A DNA stretch of 64,000 bases from an uncultured Steroidobacter sp. Its GTDB lineage: Bacteria; Pseudomonadota; Gammaproteobacteria; Steroidobacterales; Steroidobacteraceae. Below are positions 43,970 through 53,638 of this stretch, one piece after another; position 1 is the stretch's first letter, and each line of letters opens with the position of its first letter. A program made the translations under genes and the position numbers. The notes under the pieces are model-generated. The model was not told the DNA's origin and did no database searches. It saw only the letters and a program-made list of their open reading frames with translations. The DNA is taken from contig NZ_CALFXI010000046.1 in NCBI RefSeq assembly GCF_937958065.1, positions 1-64,000 on the forward strand, written 5' to 3'.

Positions 43970-45429
43970 CTGCCCAATCTGTCCGGATCGCGCCAGGCGC
44001 GCTCGAAAGGCAACCGCCAGGCGCGCGGCGCGATCAATTGGTGGATCGCATTCGGCCCCCACGATCCTTGCGGATAAGGCCGGATCGGCGGCGGATGCTC
44101 CAGCAGCGTCGTCGACAGCGCCCACAGCCGTTCGATACCGTCGGCCGTGGTAAATAACGTGCGATCGCCGCGCATCGCATCCAGGATCAAACGTTCGTAA
44201 GCCTCCAGCACGTCGCCGATCAGGCCGGTGTCGCGCATGGCAAATTGCAGGCTGAGCTTGTCGAGCCGCATGCCCGGGCCGGGCCGCTTGCCATAGAACG
44301 ACAGCGACATCTTCGACTGATCCGCCAGGTCGAAGGTGAGATGATCGGGGCCGCGCTCGCCGATGCCCGAGCCGGCCGGAAACATGCTCTTGGGCGGCTC
44401 GCGAAACGCAATCGAAATGATGCGCTGGCCCTCGGCCATGCGTTTGCCGGTGCGCAGATAGAACGGCACGCCGGCCCAGCGCCAGTTATCGATCACGCAC
44501 TTCAGCGCGATGAACGTTTCGGTCTCGGACTGCGGATCCACACCATCCTCGGAGCGATATCCCGCGTACTGGCCACGCACCACGTCGCCCGGCTGGATGG
44601 GCAGCATGCTGCGGAAGACTTTGTATTTCTCCTCGCTGATCGGGATCGGTTCGAGAGAAATCGGCGGCTCCATGGCCACGAACGCCAGAATCTGAAACAG
44701 GTGCGTGACGACCATGTCGCGGAACGCGCCGGTCGCCTCGTAAAACGCCGCGCGAGTCGCCAGGCCGATGCTTTCGGGCACGTCGATCTGGATGTGATCG
44801 ATGAAGTTACGATTCCAGATGGGCTCGAACAGACCGTTGGCGAACCGGAACGCGAGAATGTTCTGGGCCGGCTCCTTGCCGAGGAAATGATCGATGCGAA
44901 AGATCTGATCTTCCTTGAACACCTGGTGCAGCTCCGTGTTCAGCTTCACGGCGCTCGCCAGATCCACGCCGAACGGCTTTTCCATGACGATGCGGGCACG
45001 CTCGACCAGGCCGGCCTCGCCCAGCATGCGCACGGCCGACAAAGCGGCATTCGGCGGCACACTCAGATAGTGCAGGCGCCGGCTCTCGCCTGTGAAGGTG
45101 GCCTCGGCACGCTCGACTGCGGCCTTCAGCGCTGCCGGCCCGGCGCTGATCGGCACATAGTCCAGATTGTTCGCAAAGTCCTGCCATACCGAATCGGCCA
45201 TGGGCCGCGCCGAGAATTCCTTCAGGGCTTCATGCGCCAGCGCGCGGAAGCTGTCCCGGTCGAGTTCGTGGAGCGAGACGCCGATGATGCAGCAGCCGGG
45301 AATGAAGCCGGCATTGGTCAGATGAAACAGGCCGGGCAGCAGCTTGCGCCGGGCCAGGTCGCCGGTGGCGCCGAACAGCACCACCACCTGCGGAAAACGC
45401 GGGCCGACGCCAGGAGGAATCTTTGCCAT
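43966..45429 (-). CDS. zwf: Glucose-6-phosphate 1-dehydrogenase
   Basis: Oxidises glucose-6-phosphate to 6-phosphogluconolactone with NAD(P), the entry to the pentose phosphate and Entner-Doudoroff routes. The 487-residue product has the coenzyme loop FGATGDLARRKLLPGLF and the active-site RIDHFLGKEPAQN. MAKIPPGVG at 45429 is the chosen start; the open frame runs 62 codons further. pgl and edd are not next to it. Confidence 0.95.
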   Translation of the reverse strand: MAKIPPGVGPRFPQVVVLFGATGDLARRKLLPGLFHLTNAGFIPGCCIIGVSLHELDRDSFRALAHEALKEFSARPMADSVWQDFANNLDYVPISAGPAALKAAVERAEATFTGESRRLHYLSVPPNAALSAVRMLGEAGLVERARIVMEKPFGVDLASAVKLNTELHQVFKEDQIFRIDHFLGKEPAQNILAFRFANGLFEPIWNRNFIDHIQIDVPESIGLATRAAFYEATGAFRDMVVTHLFQILAFVAMEPPISLEPIPISEEKYKVFRSMLPIQPGDVVRGQYAGYRSEDGVDPQSETETFIALKCVIDNWRWAGVPFYLRTGKRMAEGQRIISIAFREPPKSMFPAGSGIGERGPDHLTFDLADQSKMSLSFYGKRPGPGMRLDKLSLQFAMRDTGLIGDVLEAYERLILDAMRGDRTLFTTADGIERLWALSTTLLEHPPPIRPYPQGSWGPNAIHQLIAPRAWRLPFERAWRDPDRLGS

Positions 45430-45533
45430 CGAGCTCGTCCGAAGCAGTTGAACGAGCAGGATAGCGCAGCACCCGCAGCCTGCTGATCGCCGGATACCGC
45501 AGCTCCAGCGCAGACTTTTGTCGGCCAATTCGC

Positions 45534-45539
45534 TAGATT
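45534..45539 (+). promoter_or_regulatory. Putative -10 element (CTAGATTG type)
   Basis: TAGATT in the context CGCTAGATTG lies 65 bp before the membrane-protein gene. The same CTAGATTG occurs before two TonB receptor genes (46237-46242 and 50562-50567). No good -35 is seen. Confidence 0.35.
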
Positions 45540-45604
45540 GTTCGCATAACGAGCCCTTGCAGGGACGAGCAGGCGCCGACGCGCCGTAGGATGGGGGACA
45601 GAGC

Positions 45605-46069
45605 ATGTCGCACAATCGCGCCGCTTACGCCGTCTTGTGGGGTGGCCTCGTCGCCGGACTCATTGATATCACTTACGCGGTCGGCTTCTCGGCCACGCGC
45701 GGCGTGCCACCCATGCGCATTCTTCAATCGGTCGCCAGCGGACTGCTGGGTTCGCCTGCGTATCAGGGAGGTGCAGCCACGGCGACCCTGGGCCTGGCAT
45801 TGCACTTCGTGCTGATGATGATCATCGCTGCGATCTACTATCTCGCGAGCACCCGACTGCGTTTCCTCCTGACGCGGCCGGTCTGGTCGGGCGCGTTGTA
45901 CGGATTTCTCGTTTACTGGGTGATGAATCTGGTCGTGCTGCCGCTCTCGGCGTTTCCGAGCGAGGTCAAGTTCGTGCCCTTCCTGGTCGTTACCAGTCTG
46001 ATCGTGCATGCCTTCGGCATCGGCGTGCCGATCGCGATCGCCAGTCGCAAGGCGCAGCTGGCGGGCTGA
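45605..46069 (+). CDS. Conserved four-helix membrane protein, unknown function
   Basis: A 154-residue protein with four membrane helices (VLWGGLVAGLIDITYAVGF, LGLALHFVLMMIIAAIYYLA, SGALYGFLVYWVMNLVVLPL and FLVVTSLIVHAFGIGVPIAI). Conserved-looking residues include Asp21 in the first helix and His in helices two and four. A poor signal sequence means the N terminus is probably the first helix. It is divergent from zwf and 200 bp before a TonB receptor. No function can be given. Confidence 0.82.
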   Translation: MSHNRAAYAVLWGGLVAGLIDITYAVGFSATRGVPPMRILQSVASGLLGSPAYQGGAATATLGLALHFVLMMIIAAIYYLASTRLRFLLTRPVWSGALYGFLVYWVMNLVVLPLSAFPSEVKFVPFLVVTSLIVHAFGIGVPIAIASRKAQLAG

Positions 46070-46194
46070 ACCGCGCCCTGGGCGCCAGTTCCGATCGATT
46101 CGTTATCTATTAATACATTGTTACCGACGCGACCGGGCTGCGAACGGTGGATTGCGCCGTCGCCGGCCACGGTTCGTGCTCCGTCGCTGACTGT

Positions 46195-46243
46195 GTCACA
46201 ACCGTTTCGTGACTGACCCGTTGACCGTGTCGGTCCTAGATTG
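46195..46243 (+). promoter_or_regulatory. Inverted repeat and -10 before a TonB receptor gene
   Basis: GTCAC (46195-46199) and GTGAC (46209-46213) form an inverted repeat spaced 9 bp. They lie upstream of TAGATT (46237-46242), 27 bp before the ATG, and may be an operator. A ribosome site (GGGAGG) lies before the start. Confidence 0.35.
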
Positions 46244-46269
46244 CAGCTGCCCTCAGGGAGGGGCGCGGC

Positions 46270-48660
46270 ATGCGGTCTTTGCACATGAAACATTGGTTGG
46301 GGTGGGTCACGGCGCTCGGCAGCGTGGCCTTGAATGTTCCGGCGTTCGCTCAGGATTCCAACGGCTCCGCCGAACGCAAGCTCGAAGAGGTGGTGGTCAC
46401 GGCACGCAACCGGTCGGAGCGGTTGCAGGAAGTGCCGATTCCCATTTCCGTCGTGAGCGGCGCGACGCTGGATCGCGATCGCACCTTCACTGTGGCCGAA
46501 CTGAGCCAGCGTGCGCCCGGTCTGACTGCAACCACACCGAATGCGCGCCGCTCCGGCATCTCCATTCGCGGCATCGGCAAGACCAGTGGCAACGACAACA
46601 TGGAGCCAGCGGTCGGCGTGATCGTGGACGACGTGTTCCTCGGGCATGTCGGCATGACCTATCAGGACTTCACCGATCTGGAGCGCGTGGAGATTCTGCG
46701 CGGGCCGCAAGGCACCTTGCTCGGCAAGAACACCTCGCTAGGTGCGATCAAATACACCAGCCGCGCGCCATCGTTCTCTGCGCAAGCCAGCGTCGAGCTC
46801 GAAGGAGGCTTGAGCACGGACTCGTACAAGGCGCGCGGCTCGTACTCCAACGCGCTCGTCGACGATCTGCTGGCGTTCCGCGCTTCGGCGTTCGTCGACA
46901 ATCAGGAAGGTGATATCGAGAACGTGGCCAACGGCGGGCACTGGCACGCACGCAATCGCTACGGCGGGCGCCTGCAGTTCCTGCTTCAGCCGAGCAGCAC
47001 GCTGTCGGTCAAGCTCAACCTCGACGGCGCCTTCACCCACGAGAACAGCAATACCAAGCCGTTCATGGTCGACCCGACCACGCTGAACGACGGCTCGTTG
47101 CGCGCGACGACGTACACGACCCGCCTGGCTCGCGACTATTTCGGTGGGTACACGCCGATCATCGGCTCGTGGGACAAGATCGAGCTGGACATGGCGCGGC
47201 CGCTGATCACCGACAATTACGGTGCGTCCGCGGTCGTGACCTGGAACGCCGGCCCGGTGGAGCTGACCTCCATCACGGCGGCGCGCTGGTTTCATTTCGA
47301 CGCGAAGAACGATCAGGAACAGACGCGGTTTGCAATCGCACGCAGCGGTACGCGGGTCGACACGCGTCAGATCTCACAGGAATTTCGTCTCTCCGGCGAG
47401 ATCGGCGATCGCATCGAGTATCAGACCGGGATCTATCTGTTCAACATCGACACGGAGACCACCAGCCGCAATACCTATGGAGCGGATGCGGGTGCGTTCT
47501 ATGCAAGCGATTCGCAGTATCGCTCGCTGAACACCGCAGCAGGTCGCCAGTTCTTGCAAGCATCGTTGCGCGATGTGTTCGCCGTTACGAACCAGCAGCC
47601 AGTGTCGGACAGCGCGGCCGTATTCGGCCAGGTGAACTGGCATCTGACCGAGCGTGCGAGTCTGACGCTGGGCTTGCGGCAGACCTGGGAATACAAGACC
47701 AGCGAGGTCTATCGGCGTACGACGCTGCTCGATGGCTCGCCGCTCGTTTCGACCGGCAATGCCACGGCCGATGCCATTCGCGCGGCGCAGACCGGTGCCG
47801 ATTACGGGACGATCGTTGGACAGCGTATCAAGGATGATGCCATTGCCTGGCTGATCAATCCCAGCTTCCAGTGGACCGACCAGGTCTTGTTGTACGCGTC
47901 GGCGAGTGCCGGCGAGAAGTCCGGGGCGGTGGCGTTCGACAACAACGGCGGGCTTGCGAACGTCGAACCGGAGAAGTCGTTGAACTTCGAGGCGGGCGTG
48001 AAGAGCCAGCTCTTCGACGAGCTGCTGACGTTGAACGTCAACGTCTATTACACCCGCGTGCGGGATTATCAGAACGTCACGAGCGAGCCGGATCCAACGT
48101 CGCCGACGGGTTTCAGCTCGCGGCTCGGCAACATCCCCGAGATTCGCGCGATCGGCACCGAGTTCGACGCCGCGCTTCGTATTGGCGAGAACCTGCAGAT
48201 CACCGCCGGTGGCGCCTACAACGAGGCCGAGTACACCGACTGGTCGACGGCCACGTGCCCGCGCTCGTTCCCGTCTTCAGTGCCGGTCTGCAACAACACC
48301 GGTCGTCAGATCGTCGGTGCGCCGCACTGGACCGGCATCTTCGGTTTCGACTATCAGCTGCCGCTCGCCTCGGGTTTCGGTGCGCATTTCTTCGGCAACC
48401 ACGTGTATCGCTCCCGGCACAACCTGGAGCAGCTGCTCTCGCCCTATGGCGAGCAGTCGGGCTATTCGCTGACCGATCTGGGGGCCGGGATCACGCACGA
48501 GACGGATTCGGCGAAGTACGAGCTGAGCATCGTCGCGAAGAACGCGTTCGACACCAGGTACACCACCAGCGTCAACGACTTCAGCAACAGCGCACCGGTG
48601 GGCTACGACGGCATCGGCCCGCGACGCTATGTCGGCGTGATTCTGCGCTCCAGCTTCTGA
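46270..48660 (+). CDS. TonB-dependent receptor
   Basis: A 796-residue outer-membrane receptor. It has a signal peptide (residues 1-28, ending NVPAFAQDS), TonB box-like LEEVVVTARNRSERLQEVPI, plug motifs ISIRGIGKTSGND, VEILRGPQGTLLGKNTSLGA, and a barrel ending RRYVGVILRSSF with C-terminal Phe. The plug style is that of siderophore or other small-molecule receptors rather than large carbohydrates, but the substrate cannot be assigned. ATG 46270 has GGGAGG in front. A 38-codon frame follows it. Confidence 0.93.
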   Translation: MRSLHMKHWLGWVTALGSVALNVPAFAQDSNGSAERKLEEVVVTARNRSERLQEVPIPISVVSGATLDRDRTFTVAELSQRAPGLTATTPNARRSGISIRGIGKTSGNDNMEPAVGVIVDDVFLGHVGMTYQDFTDLERVEILRGPQGTLLGKNTSLGAIKYTSRAPSFSAQASVELEGGLSTDSYKARGSYSNALVDDLLAFRASAFVDNQEGDIENVANGGHWHARNRYGGRLQFLLQPSSTLSVKLNLDGAFTHENSNTKPFMVDPTTLNDGSLRATTYTTRLARDYFGGYTPIIGSWDKIELDMARPLITDNYGASAVVTWNAGPVELTSITAARWFHFDAKNDQEQTRFAIARSGTRVDTRQISQEFRLSGEIGDRIEYQTGIYLFNIDTETTSRNTYGADAGAFYASDSQYRSLNTAAGRQFLQASLRDVFAVTNQQPVSDSAAVFGQVNWHLTERASLTLGLRQTWEYKTSEVYRRTTLLDGSPLVSTGNATADAIRAAQTGADYGTIVGQRIKDDAIAWLINPSFQWTDQVLLYASASAGEKSGAVAFDNNGGLANVEPEKSLNFEAGVKSQLFDELLTLNVNVYYTRVRDYQNVTSEPDPTSPTGFSSRLGNIPEIRAIGTEFDAALRIGENLQITAGGAYNEAEYTDWSTATCPRSFPSSVPVCNNTGRQIVGAPHWTGIFGFDYQLPLASGFGAHFFGNHVYRSRHNLEQLLSPYGEQSGYSLTDLGAGITHETDSAKYELSIVAKNAFDTRYTTSVNDFSNSAPVGYDGIGPRRYVGVILRSSF

Positions 48661-48675
48661 TTACCGGGAACTCAC

Positions 48676-48792
48676 ATGGACAATTTCGCTCCTGGCCGCT
48701 TGTTGGTTGTCCACGGCGCCCACGCCGATGGCTTCGTTGCGCCTCCGATCGATGATGTTGTTGCACATCGACCGGTCGTCTTCAGAAGTTGA
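48676..48792 (+). other. Short 38-codon frame downstream of the receptor, possible remnant
   Basis: ATG at 48676 opens MDNFAPGRLLVVHGAHADGF and stops at 48792, overlapping the 3' end of the convergent porin. It starts 15 bp after the receptor stop. The sequence looks like the start of a longer protein (LLVVHGAHADGF), so it may be a gene remnant. A real small peptide is less likely. Confidence 0.25.
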
Positions 48793-50239
48793 GCTGCAAC
48801 TGCAAGCGTAATGCCTCGGCTGTGAAATTCCGATAATCGAGCCGACCCGCCCGGTTGCCCGTCACCAGGTTGGTTCGATTCATGCGGTGGTAGACGGCCG
48901 CCAGTTCCAGCGGCGCGGCGATCTGCCATTCCACACCGATCTCCAGATCGTCCACCTCGTTCATCGGCGCGTTGGTCTCGGCCTTGCTGGCGCCGTCGAA
49001 GTACTGCCACTTGATGAAGGGCAGGAACGTGCCGAAGCGATGTTCGATCTTGTACATCGCCTGCACATAGCCGCCCTGCAGAGTGGTGGGCACGATGCTA
49101 TTGGTGGCGAGGTCGAGTCCCGGTGTGTTGCCCCAGTTCCATTCGGCCTGCAGGCCGAACGGCTGCGGATACCAGATCGCGCTCACCCCAACGCGCTCGT
49201 CCAGGTAGCCGAACTCGAATTCATCGGCGATGGTGGGAGTGCGGCTCACGTCGCCGGGCGCTCGATACGCGCCGGTGCTCGGCACGTATTCGCCGCTGTA
49301 GGCCTGAACGCCGAGCTCGAAGAACTGACCGCTCGCCAGCTGCCAGGGATAACTCAGCCGCGTCACGATGTGCTGACCGTCGTTGCGATCGCCACGGTTG
49401 GCCCCCTGACCGTTATACAAACCGAGCCCGAACATGCCGTAGTTGCCGCTGTGCTTGAGGCCCTGCTTGTTGATCTCCTCGAAGCGGTCTTGCACGTGCG
49501 AGGGGGTGAAGTAATAGAACACGCCGAGATCGCGCTCGTCACGGACCGCGCTGTTGAGGGCGTCGGCGCGATCGAGCGCCAGGCGGTTGGAGCTGGATTG
49601 CAGGTTCTCCCAACCGAACGGCACTTTGGACTGACCGACGCGCAGCCGGTGCACGCGATCGGTGGTCAGATAAACGTCCCCGTAGGCGTCACGCAGCTGG
49701 GCAACGTTGCCGGTCGTGCCGGCGCTGCTGGCGAAGTCGGGTTGCACATAGAAGGACAGGCGATCGCCGACGTCGCCTTGGAAGACCAGTCGGGCGCGAC
49801 GAATCAGATAATTCTTGTCGGCATCGCCGAGCGAATGCTCATCGCCCACGGAGCGGTCCGACCACAGATTGATGCCCTCATCGCCGCCCAGCATCTGCGT
49901 GTATCGCGTTTGCAGATAGCCGCGGATCGAAAAGCGGCTATTGAACGGGCTGCGCGACGTGTCGGCGGCGACCGTGGGTTTGGCTTCAGCCGCAGGCTTT
50001 CCTCCAGCCGCCGGTTTTGCTTCCTGGGCTTCAGCCGCCGGTTTGGATTCAGCCATCGGCTCGGCTTCATCGACGGGTTTGAATTTGCCCAGCGGCACGC
50101 GATTCGGCCCGGGTTCGGCATAGAGCTGCCCGGTCTCGCGGTCCCTGAACAGCTCGATGGTCTCGGCGAGCGAGGGCGGAGCGATGGCAGCGGCGGCAAC
50201 GGCCAGGGCGTGGGTCAGCGGAGCGGACTGTCTCTTCAT
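48782..50239 (-). CDS. Phosphate-selective-porin-like outer membrane protein (OprP/OprO family)
   Basis: A 485-residue barrel protein. A signal peptide (MKRQSAPLTHALAVAAAAIA, ending PSLAE) is followed by an unusual linker of about 60 residues rich in Ala, Lys, Glu and Pro (SKPAAEAQEAKPAAG). The barrel begins FNSRFSIRGYLQTRYTQMLG and contains RRARLVFQGDVGDRLSFYVQ and RVGQSKVPFGWENLQ, typical of the porin P family, and ends LRLQLQLNF with C-terminal Phe. ATG 50239 was chosen; the frame is open 38 codons upstream. It is divergent from the next TonB receptor. The substrate may be an anion, but this is not certain. Confidence 0.85.
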   Translation of the reverse strand: MKRQSAPLTHALAVAAAAIAPPSLAETIELFRDRETGQLYAEPGPNRVPLGKFKPVDEAEPMAESKPAAEAQEAKPAAGGKPAAEAKPTVAADTSRSPFNSRFSIRGYLQTRYTQMLGGDEGINLWSDRSVGDEHSLGDADKNYLIRRARLVFQGDVGDRLSFYVQPDFASSAGTTGNVAQLRDAYGDVYLTTDRVHRLRVGQSKVPFGWENLQSSSNRLALDRADALNSAVRDERDLGVFYYFTPSHVQDRFEEINKQGLKHSGNYGMFGLGLYNGQGANRGDRNDGQHIVTRLSYPWQLASGQFFELGVQAYSGEYVPSTGAYRAPGDVSRTPTIADEFEFGYLDERVGVSAIWYPQPFGLQAEWNWGNTPGLDLATNSIVPTTLQGGYVQAMYKIEHRFGTFLPFIKWQYFDGASKAETNAPMNEVDDLEIGVEWQIAAPLELAAVYHRMNRTNLVTGNRAGRLDYRNFTAEALRLQLQLNF

Positions 50240-50413
50240 CGAGTGCATTCGCGGGTGGGCGGACGCGACGCATTCTATGAACGATTTGTTGCGGATTTGT
50301 GACGGCCGGGCGAAAGATTGCAGTGGCATGACAGCCCGGCCCGGGTTGCGCAAGTCGCATGCTCATTCCCCTCCATCGGCGGCTATCAGTCCGTAACCAG
50401 GCCGCCGCCGCAA

Positions 50414-50567
50414 GTGACAGGCGGGTCACAGGTCCGGCGCGGCGGCGATGCCAGTCACTATTCGCCCCGGTTTCGGTCGTCGCCGGGTTAGAAATCGATC
50501 ACATACGGTCCCATGCAATGCAAATAACGACACGGCATTTCGCCGCATGAGCGCGCGTCGCTAGATT
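50414..50567. promoter_or_regulatory. Divergent regulatory region between porin and receptor
   Basis: About 360 bp without a gene (50240-50603). It holds a perfect inverted repeat GTGAC-N6-GTCAC (50414-50429), a CRP-like half-palindrome TTAGA-N6-TCACA (50488-50503) and a CTAGATTGC -10-like box (TAGATT 50562-50567) 36 bp before the receptor start. Confidence 0.35.
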
Positions 50568-50603
50568 GCGCCGCCCGTAGGTCTGGAAGGAAGAATCAGC
50601 ATC

Positions 50604-53180
50604 ATGCGTCGCGTCTCTGCTGCGGCCTTTGTTTCTTTGTTGAGCGTCAACCCGATTTCGACATTGCACGCGCAGGATGTGGATGCAAATGGAGCAGGCA
50701 CGGACGCCGGTGTGATCGATAGCATCGTGGTGCTCGGTACCGCGCGAGAGAATACGACGGCGCTGACCAGCACCGCGCCGGTCGATGTCATCACGCCCGA
50801 GCAGCTGCGACAGACCGGTGCGGTCACCGTCAATCAGGCGCTGTCGAAGCTGCATCCGTCATTCAACTTCCCGCAAGGCCAGAACGCCGTAAAGGGGCAG
50901 GGCGTGCGTTCGGCGTCGCTGCGAGGCGTGGGGCCTGCGTACACGCTGGTGCTGGTCAACGGCAAGCGTCGTCATCTGTCGGCGCAGCTGTCCGGCACCG
51001 ATCCGTGGCCGGCCGCGCAGGTCGTCGACATCAATACGATTCCGGTCAATGCGATCGAGCGGGTCGAAGTGCTGCGCGATGGTGCGGCCGCTCAGTACGG
51101 ATCCGATGCGATCGCGGGCGTGATCAACATCGTGCTTCGCAAAGACGCCTCGGGCGGCGAGCTCGGCGGACGCTATGGCGGATACAGCGATGGGGGTGGC
51201 GACACGCATCAGTTGCTGGGGAATGTCGCTGCTGCCCTCGGCGAAGACGGCTTCATCAACGTCAGTATCGATCGCTTGAAGAACGACAACGTCGATCGCA
51301 GCGAGGCCGACTGGCGTCAGCTGTTCCCGAACGGCGATCCCCGCAACGAAACGTTCAACAAGAAGCATGGCCAGTGGGGCCAGTCGACCCGTGACAACTG
51401 GACCGCGCTGATCAATGCCGAGCTCGGCCTGAGCGACAGCGTGCGCGCCTACGGCTGGGCCAACTACGCCGACAAGTCGGCAATGAACTACGTCAATCCC
51501 GAGCGCATCGTCAAAGCGAACACTCGCGTAGCCTCGGCGACCGACCCGACGCGCGTCTCGGAAACCGCAGTCATTCCGGTCTATCCGAACGGCTATCAGC
51601 CGTTCATGACTTACGACGCGGAGGACATCGCAGCCGTCGCCGGTGTGCGGTATGAGGGCGGCTCGTTGGGCAATCTCGACTTCGCCGTGTCCTTCGGTCA
51701 GAACGAGACCGGGCGGATCACCGAGAACACCATCAATCCCAGCTACGGCCCGGACAGCCCGACCAGGTTCTATCTCGGTTCGTGGAAGAGCCGCACGACC
51801 AGTGTGACTCTCGACTACACGAAGGATCTGCAGATCCCCGGACTGCAGTCCTCGGTGCTGTCGTCCGGTGTGTTGTATCGGCATGAATATTGGGGTGTGG
51901 CGGATCTCGGCGACCCGACGGGTTACACCGCCGGGCCGCTCGCGGGGCGCACCGTCGCTTCGTTGTACGGGCCGGGCGGCATCTATAACCAGTACGCGTC
52001 GCTGTTCCCCAGCGTGAACTTCGCGGCCGATACATCGGTGATTCCGGTGACCGGTTCGTCGACTGCCGGCATCAACCCGCTCGATGCGGGTTCGGTCACT
52101 CGCGATGTGTACGGGGGGTACGCTGGCCTGGATTTCACGGTATTCGACAAATTGGATCTGGGCCTCACCGCGCGCTTCGAGGACTACTCCGACTTCGGCA
52201 GCACGACCAACTATCGACTGACCGGTCGGTATGAGTTCGTTCCCGCGGTGGCGCTGCGTGGCACGTTGAGCAGTGGCTTCCATGCGCCGAGTCTGGCGCA
52301 GTTGGGTCAGCAGTCCACGGGCTACACCAGCACGTTCACAAACAACGGCACCAGCGTTCTCACGCCTGGGCGCACACGTTTGTTTCGTTCCAGCGATCCG
52401 CGCGCTGCGGGCTTCGGTGCCAAGCCGCTGGATCCGGAAGAGTCGACCACGGTCTCGTTGGGCCTGGTGCTGCGTCCGTCGAGCACCAGCTCGGTGACCA
52501 TCGATGCCTATCAGCTGGACGTGGACGATGTCATCACGATCACGGACACCATCCAGGGTGCGACCGTCACATCGGCGTTCAACGCCATCGGTCTGAACGG
52601 TTACACGCAGGCGACGTATTACCTGAATGCCTGGGATACGCGCACGCGAGGCGTCGATCTCGTCGGGCGGCAGCAATTCAACTTCTCGGCAGGCACGCTC
52701 GATCTGACTGCGGCCGCGAGCTTCCTGGATACCGAAGTCAAAGGCGTGAATCGCTCGGTGAACGTGGGCGGCGCGAACATCGTCGTGATCGGCAACTCGC
52801 GCATTCGCGACGCCGAGACCGGTGTACCGAAGAGCAAATACATTCTCAATGGCCGTTACAGCCAGGGACCATGGTCGCTCGAGCTGACCGGAACCTACTA
52901 CGACAGCTACACCTACAACGTCGGCGATGTGCCGGGCGTGGCGACCGCGAACGGCAACATCGATCAGGAATTCTCGCCGGAAACGTATGTCGATCTGGGC
53001 TTCGACTACGAGCTGCTGCAGGGGCTGCGCTTGAACCTGCTGGTGCAGAACGTGTTCAACAAGTACCCGGAGAAATACGTCGACGGCAACCGTTCGAGCG
53101 GCATCAATCCGTACTCGTTCATCGCGCCCAATGGCGCATCCGGCCGCTTCATCCAGGGCGGCGTGACTTTCTCGTTCTGA
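50604..53180 (+). CDS. TonB-dependent receptor, first gene of a six-gene operon
   Basis: An 858-residue outer-membrane receptor with a signal peptide (to AQD at residue 25) and plug motifs APVDVITPEQLRQTGAVTVN, ASLRGVGPAYTLVLVNGKRR and VEVLRDGAAAQYGSDAIAGV, then INIVLRK. The plug has the R-D-G-A-A-A-Q-Y-G-S-D style seen in receptors of the vitamin B12/polyphenol-like branch; the barrel ends GRFIQGGVTFSF. It is followed after 15 bp by a DUF6152 gene and four further genes, all in the same direction. The substrate is unknown. Confidence 0.93.
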   Translation: MRRVSAAAFVSLLSVNPISTLHAQDVDANGAGTDAGVIDSIVVLGTARENTTALTSTAPVDVITPEQLRQTGAVTVNQALSKLHPSFNFPQGQNAVKGQGVRSASLRGVGPAYTLVLVNGKRRHLSAQLSGTDPWPAAQVVDINTIPVNAIERVEVLRDGAAAQYGSDAIAGVINIVLRKDASGGELGGRYGGYSDGGGDTHQLLGNVAAALGEDGFINVSIDRLKNDNVDRSEADWRQLFPNGDPRNETFNKKHGQWGQSTRDNWTALINAELGLSDSVRAYGWANYADKSAMNYVNPERIVKANTRVASATDPTRVSETAVIPVYPNGYQPFMTYDAEDIAAVAGVRYEGGSLGNLDFAVSFGQNETGRITENTINPSYGPDSPTRFYLGSWKSRTTSVTLDYTKDLQIPGLQSSVLSSGVLYRHEYWGVADLGDPTGYTAGPLAGRTVASLYGPGGIYNQYASLFPSVNFAADTSVIPVTGSSTAGINPLDAGSVTRDVYGGYAGLDFTVFDKLDLGLTARFEDYSDFGSTTNYRLTGRYEFVPAVALRGTLSSGFHAPSLAQLGQQSTGYTSTFTNNGTSVLTPGRTRLFRSSDPRAAGFGAKPLDPEESTTVSLGLVLRPSSTSSVTIDAYQLDVDDVITITDTIQGATVTSAFNAIGLNGYTQATYYLNAWDTRTRGVDLVGRQQFNFSAGTLDLTAAASFLDTEVKGVNRSVNVGGANIVVIGNSRIRDAETGVPKSKYILNGRYSQGPWSLELTGTYYDSYTYNVGDVPGVATANGNIDQEFSPETYVDLGFDYELLQGLRLNLLVQNVFNKYPEKYVDGNRSSGINPYSFIAPNGASGRFIQGGVTFSF

Positions 53181-53195
53181 TCCGGGCAGCAGCAC

Positions 53196-53630
53196 ATGAG
53201 CAGACTCAGCAGCAAGACGTTTCTATCGGTGCTCACCGCCGGCTACCTGTTGGCCGGCGCGAGCGAAGTCTCGGCGCATCACGCGTTCGCCGCCGAGTTC
53301 GACGCCGACAAACCCATCGACCTGAAAGGCAGGGTCACCAAGATCAAGTGGGTCAATCCGCACAGCTGGTTGTACTTCGACGTGACCGACGCCAAGGGCA
53401 CGGTGACCAACTGGGGCGTGGAGTTCGGCGCGCCGAATCAGCTCGCGAAGATCGGCCTGAAAAAGACCGACGTGGCGCCGGGCACCGAAGTTCACATTCG
53501 CGGCTATCTGGCGAAGAACGGCGGACCGTACGGCTATTCGGTGATCGTCAGGCTGCCGGACGGACGTGAGTTCCAGACCGGCGGTGCGCAGGATGCGCCG
53601 TCCGCCCGCACCGCGAGCCTGACGCAGTGA
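53196..53630 (+). CDS. DUF6152-like exported protein
   Basis: A 144-residue protein with a signal peptide (MSRLSSKTFLSVLTAGYLLA to SEVSA). Conserved features are HHAFAAEFDADKPIDLKGRV, TKIKWVNPHSWLYFDV and GTEVHIRGYLAKNGGPYGYS, which match DUF6152. The His pair after the signal peptide could bind metal. Its function is not known. It ends 8 bp before the next gene, which could also start by a GTG overlapping this stop codon. Confidence 0.82.
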   Translation: MSRLSSKTFLSVLTAGYLLAGASEVSAHHAFAAEFDADKPIDLKGRVTKIKWVNPHSWLYFDVTDAKGTVTNWGVEFGAPNQLAKIGLKKTDVAPGTEVHIRGYLAKNGGPYGYSVIVRLPDGREFQTGGAQDAPSARTASLTQ

Positions 53631-53638
53631 GAGCGACG

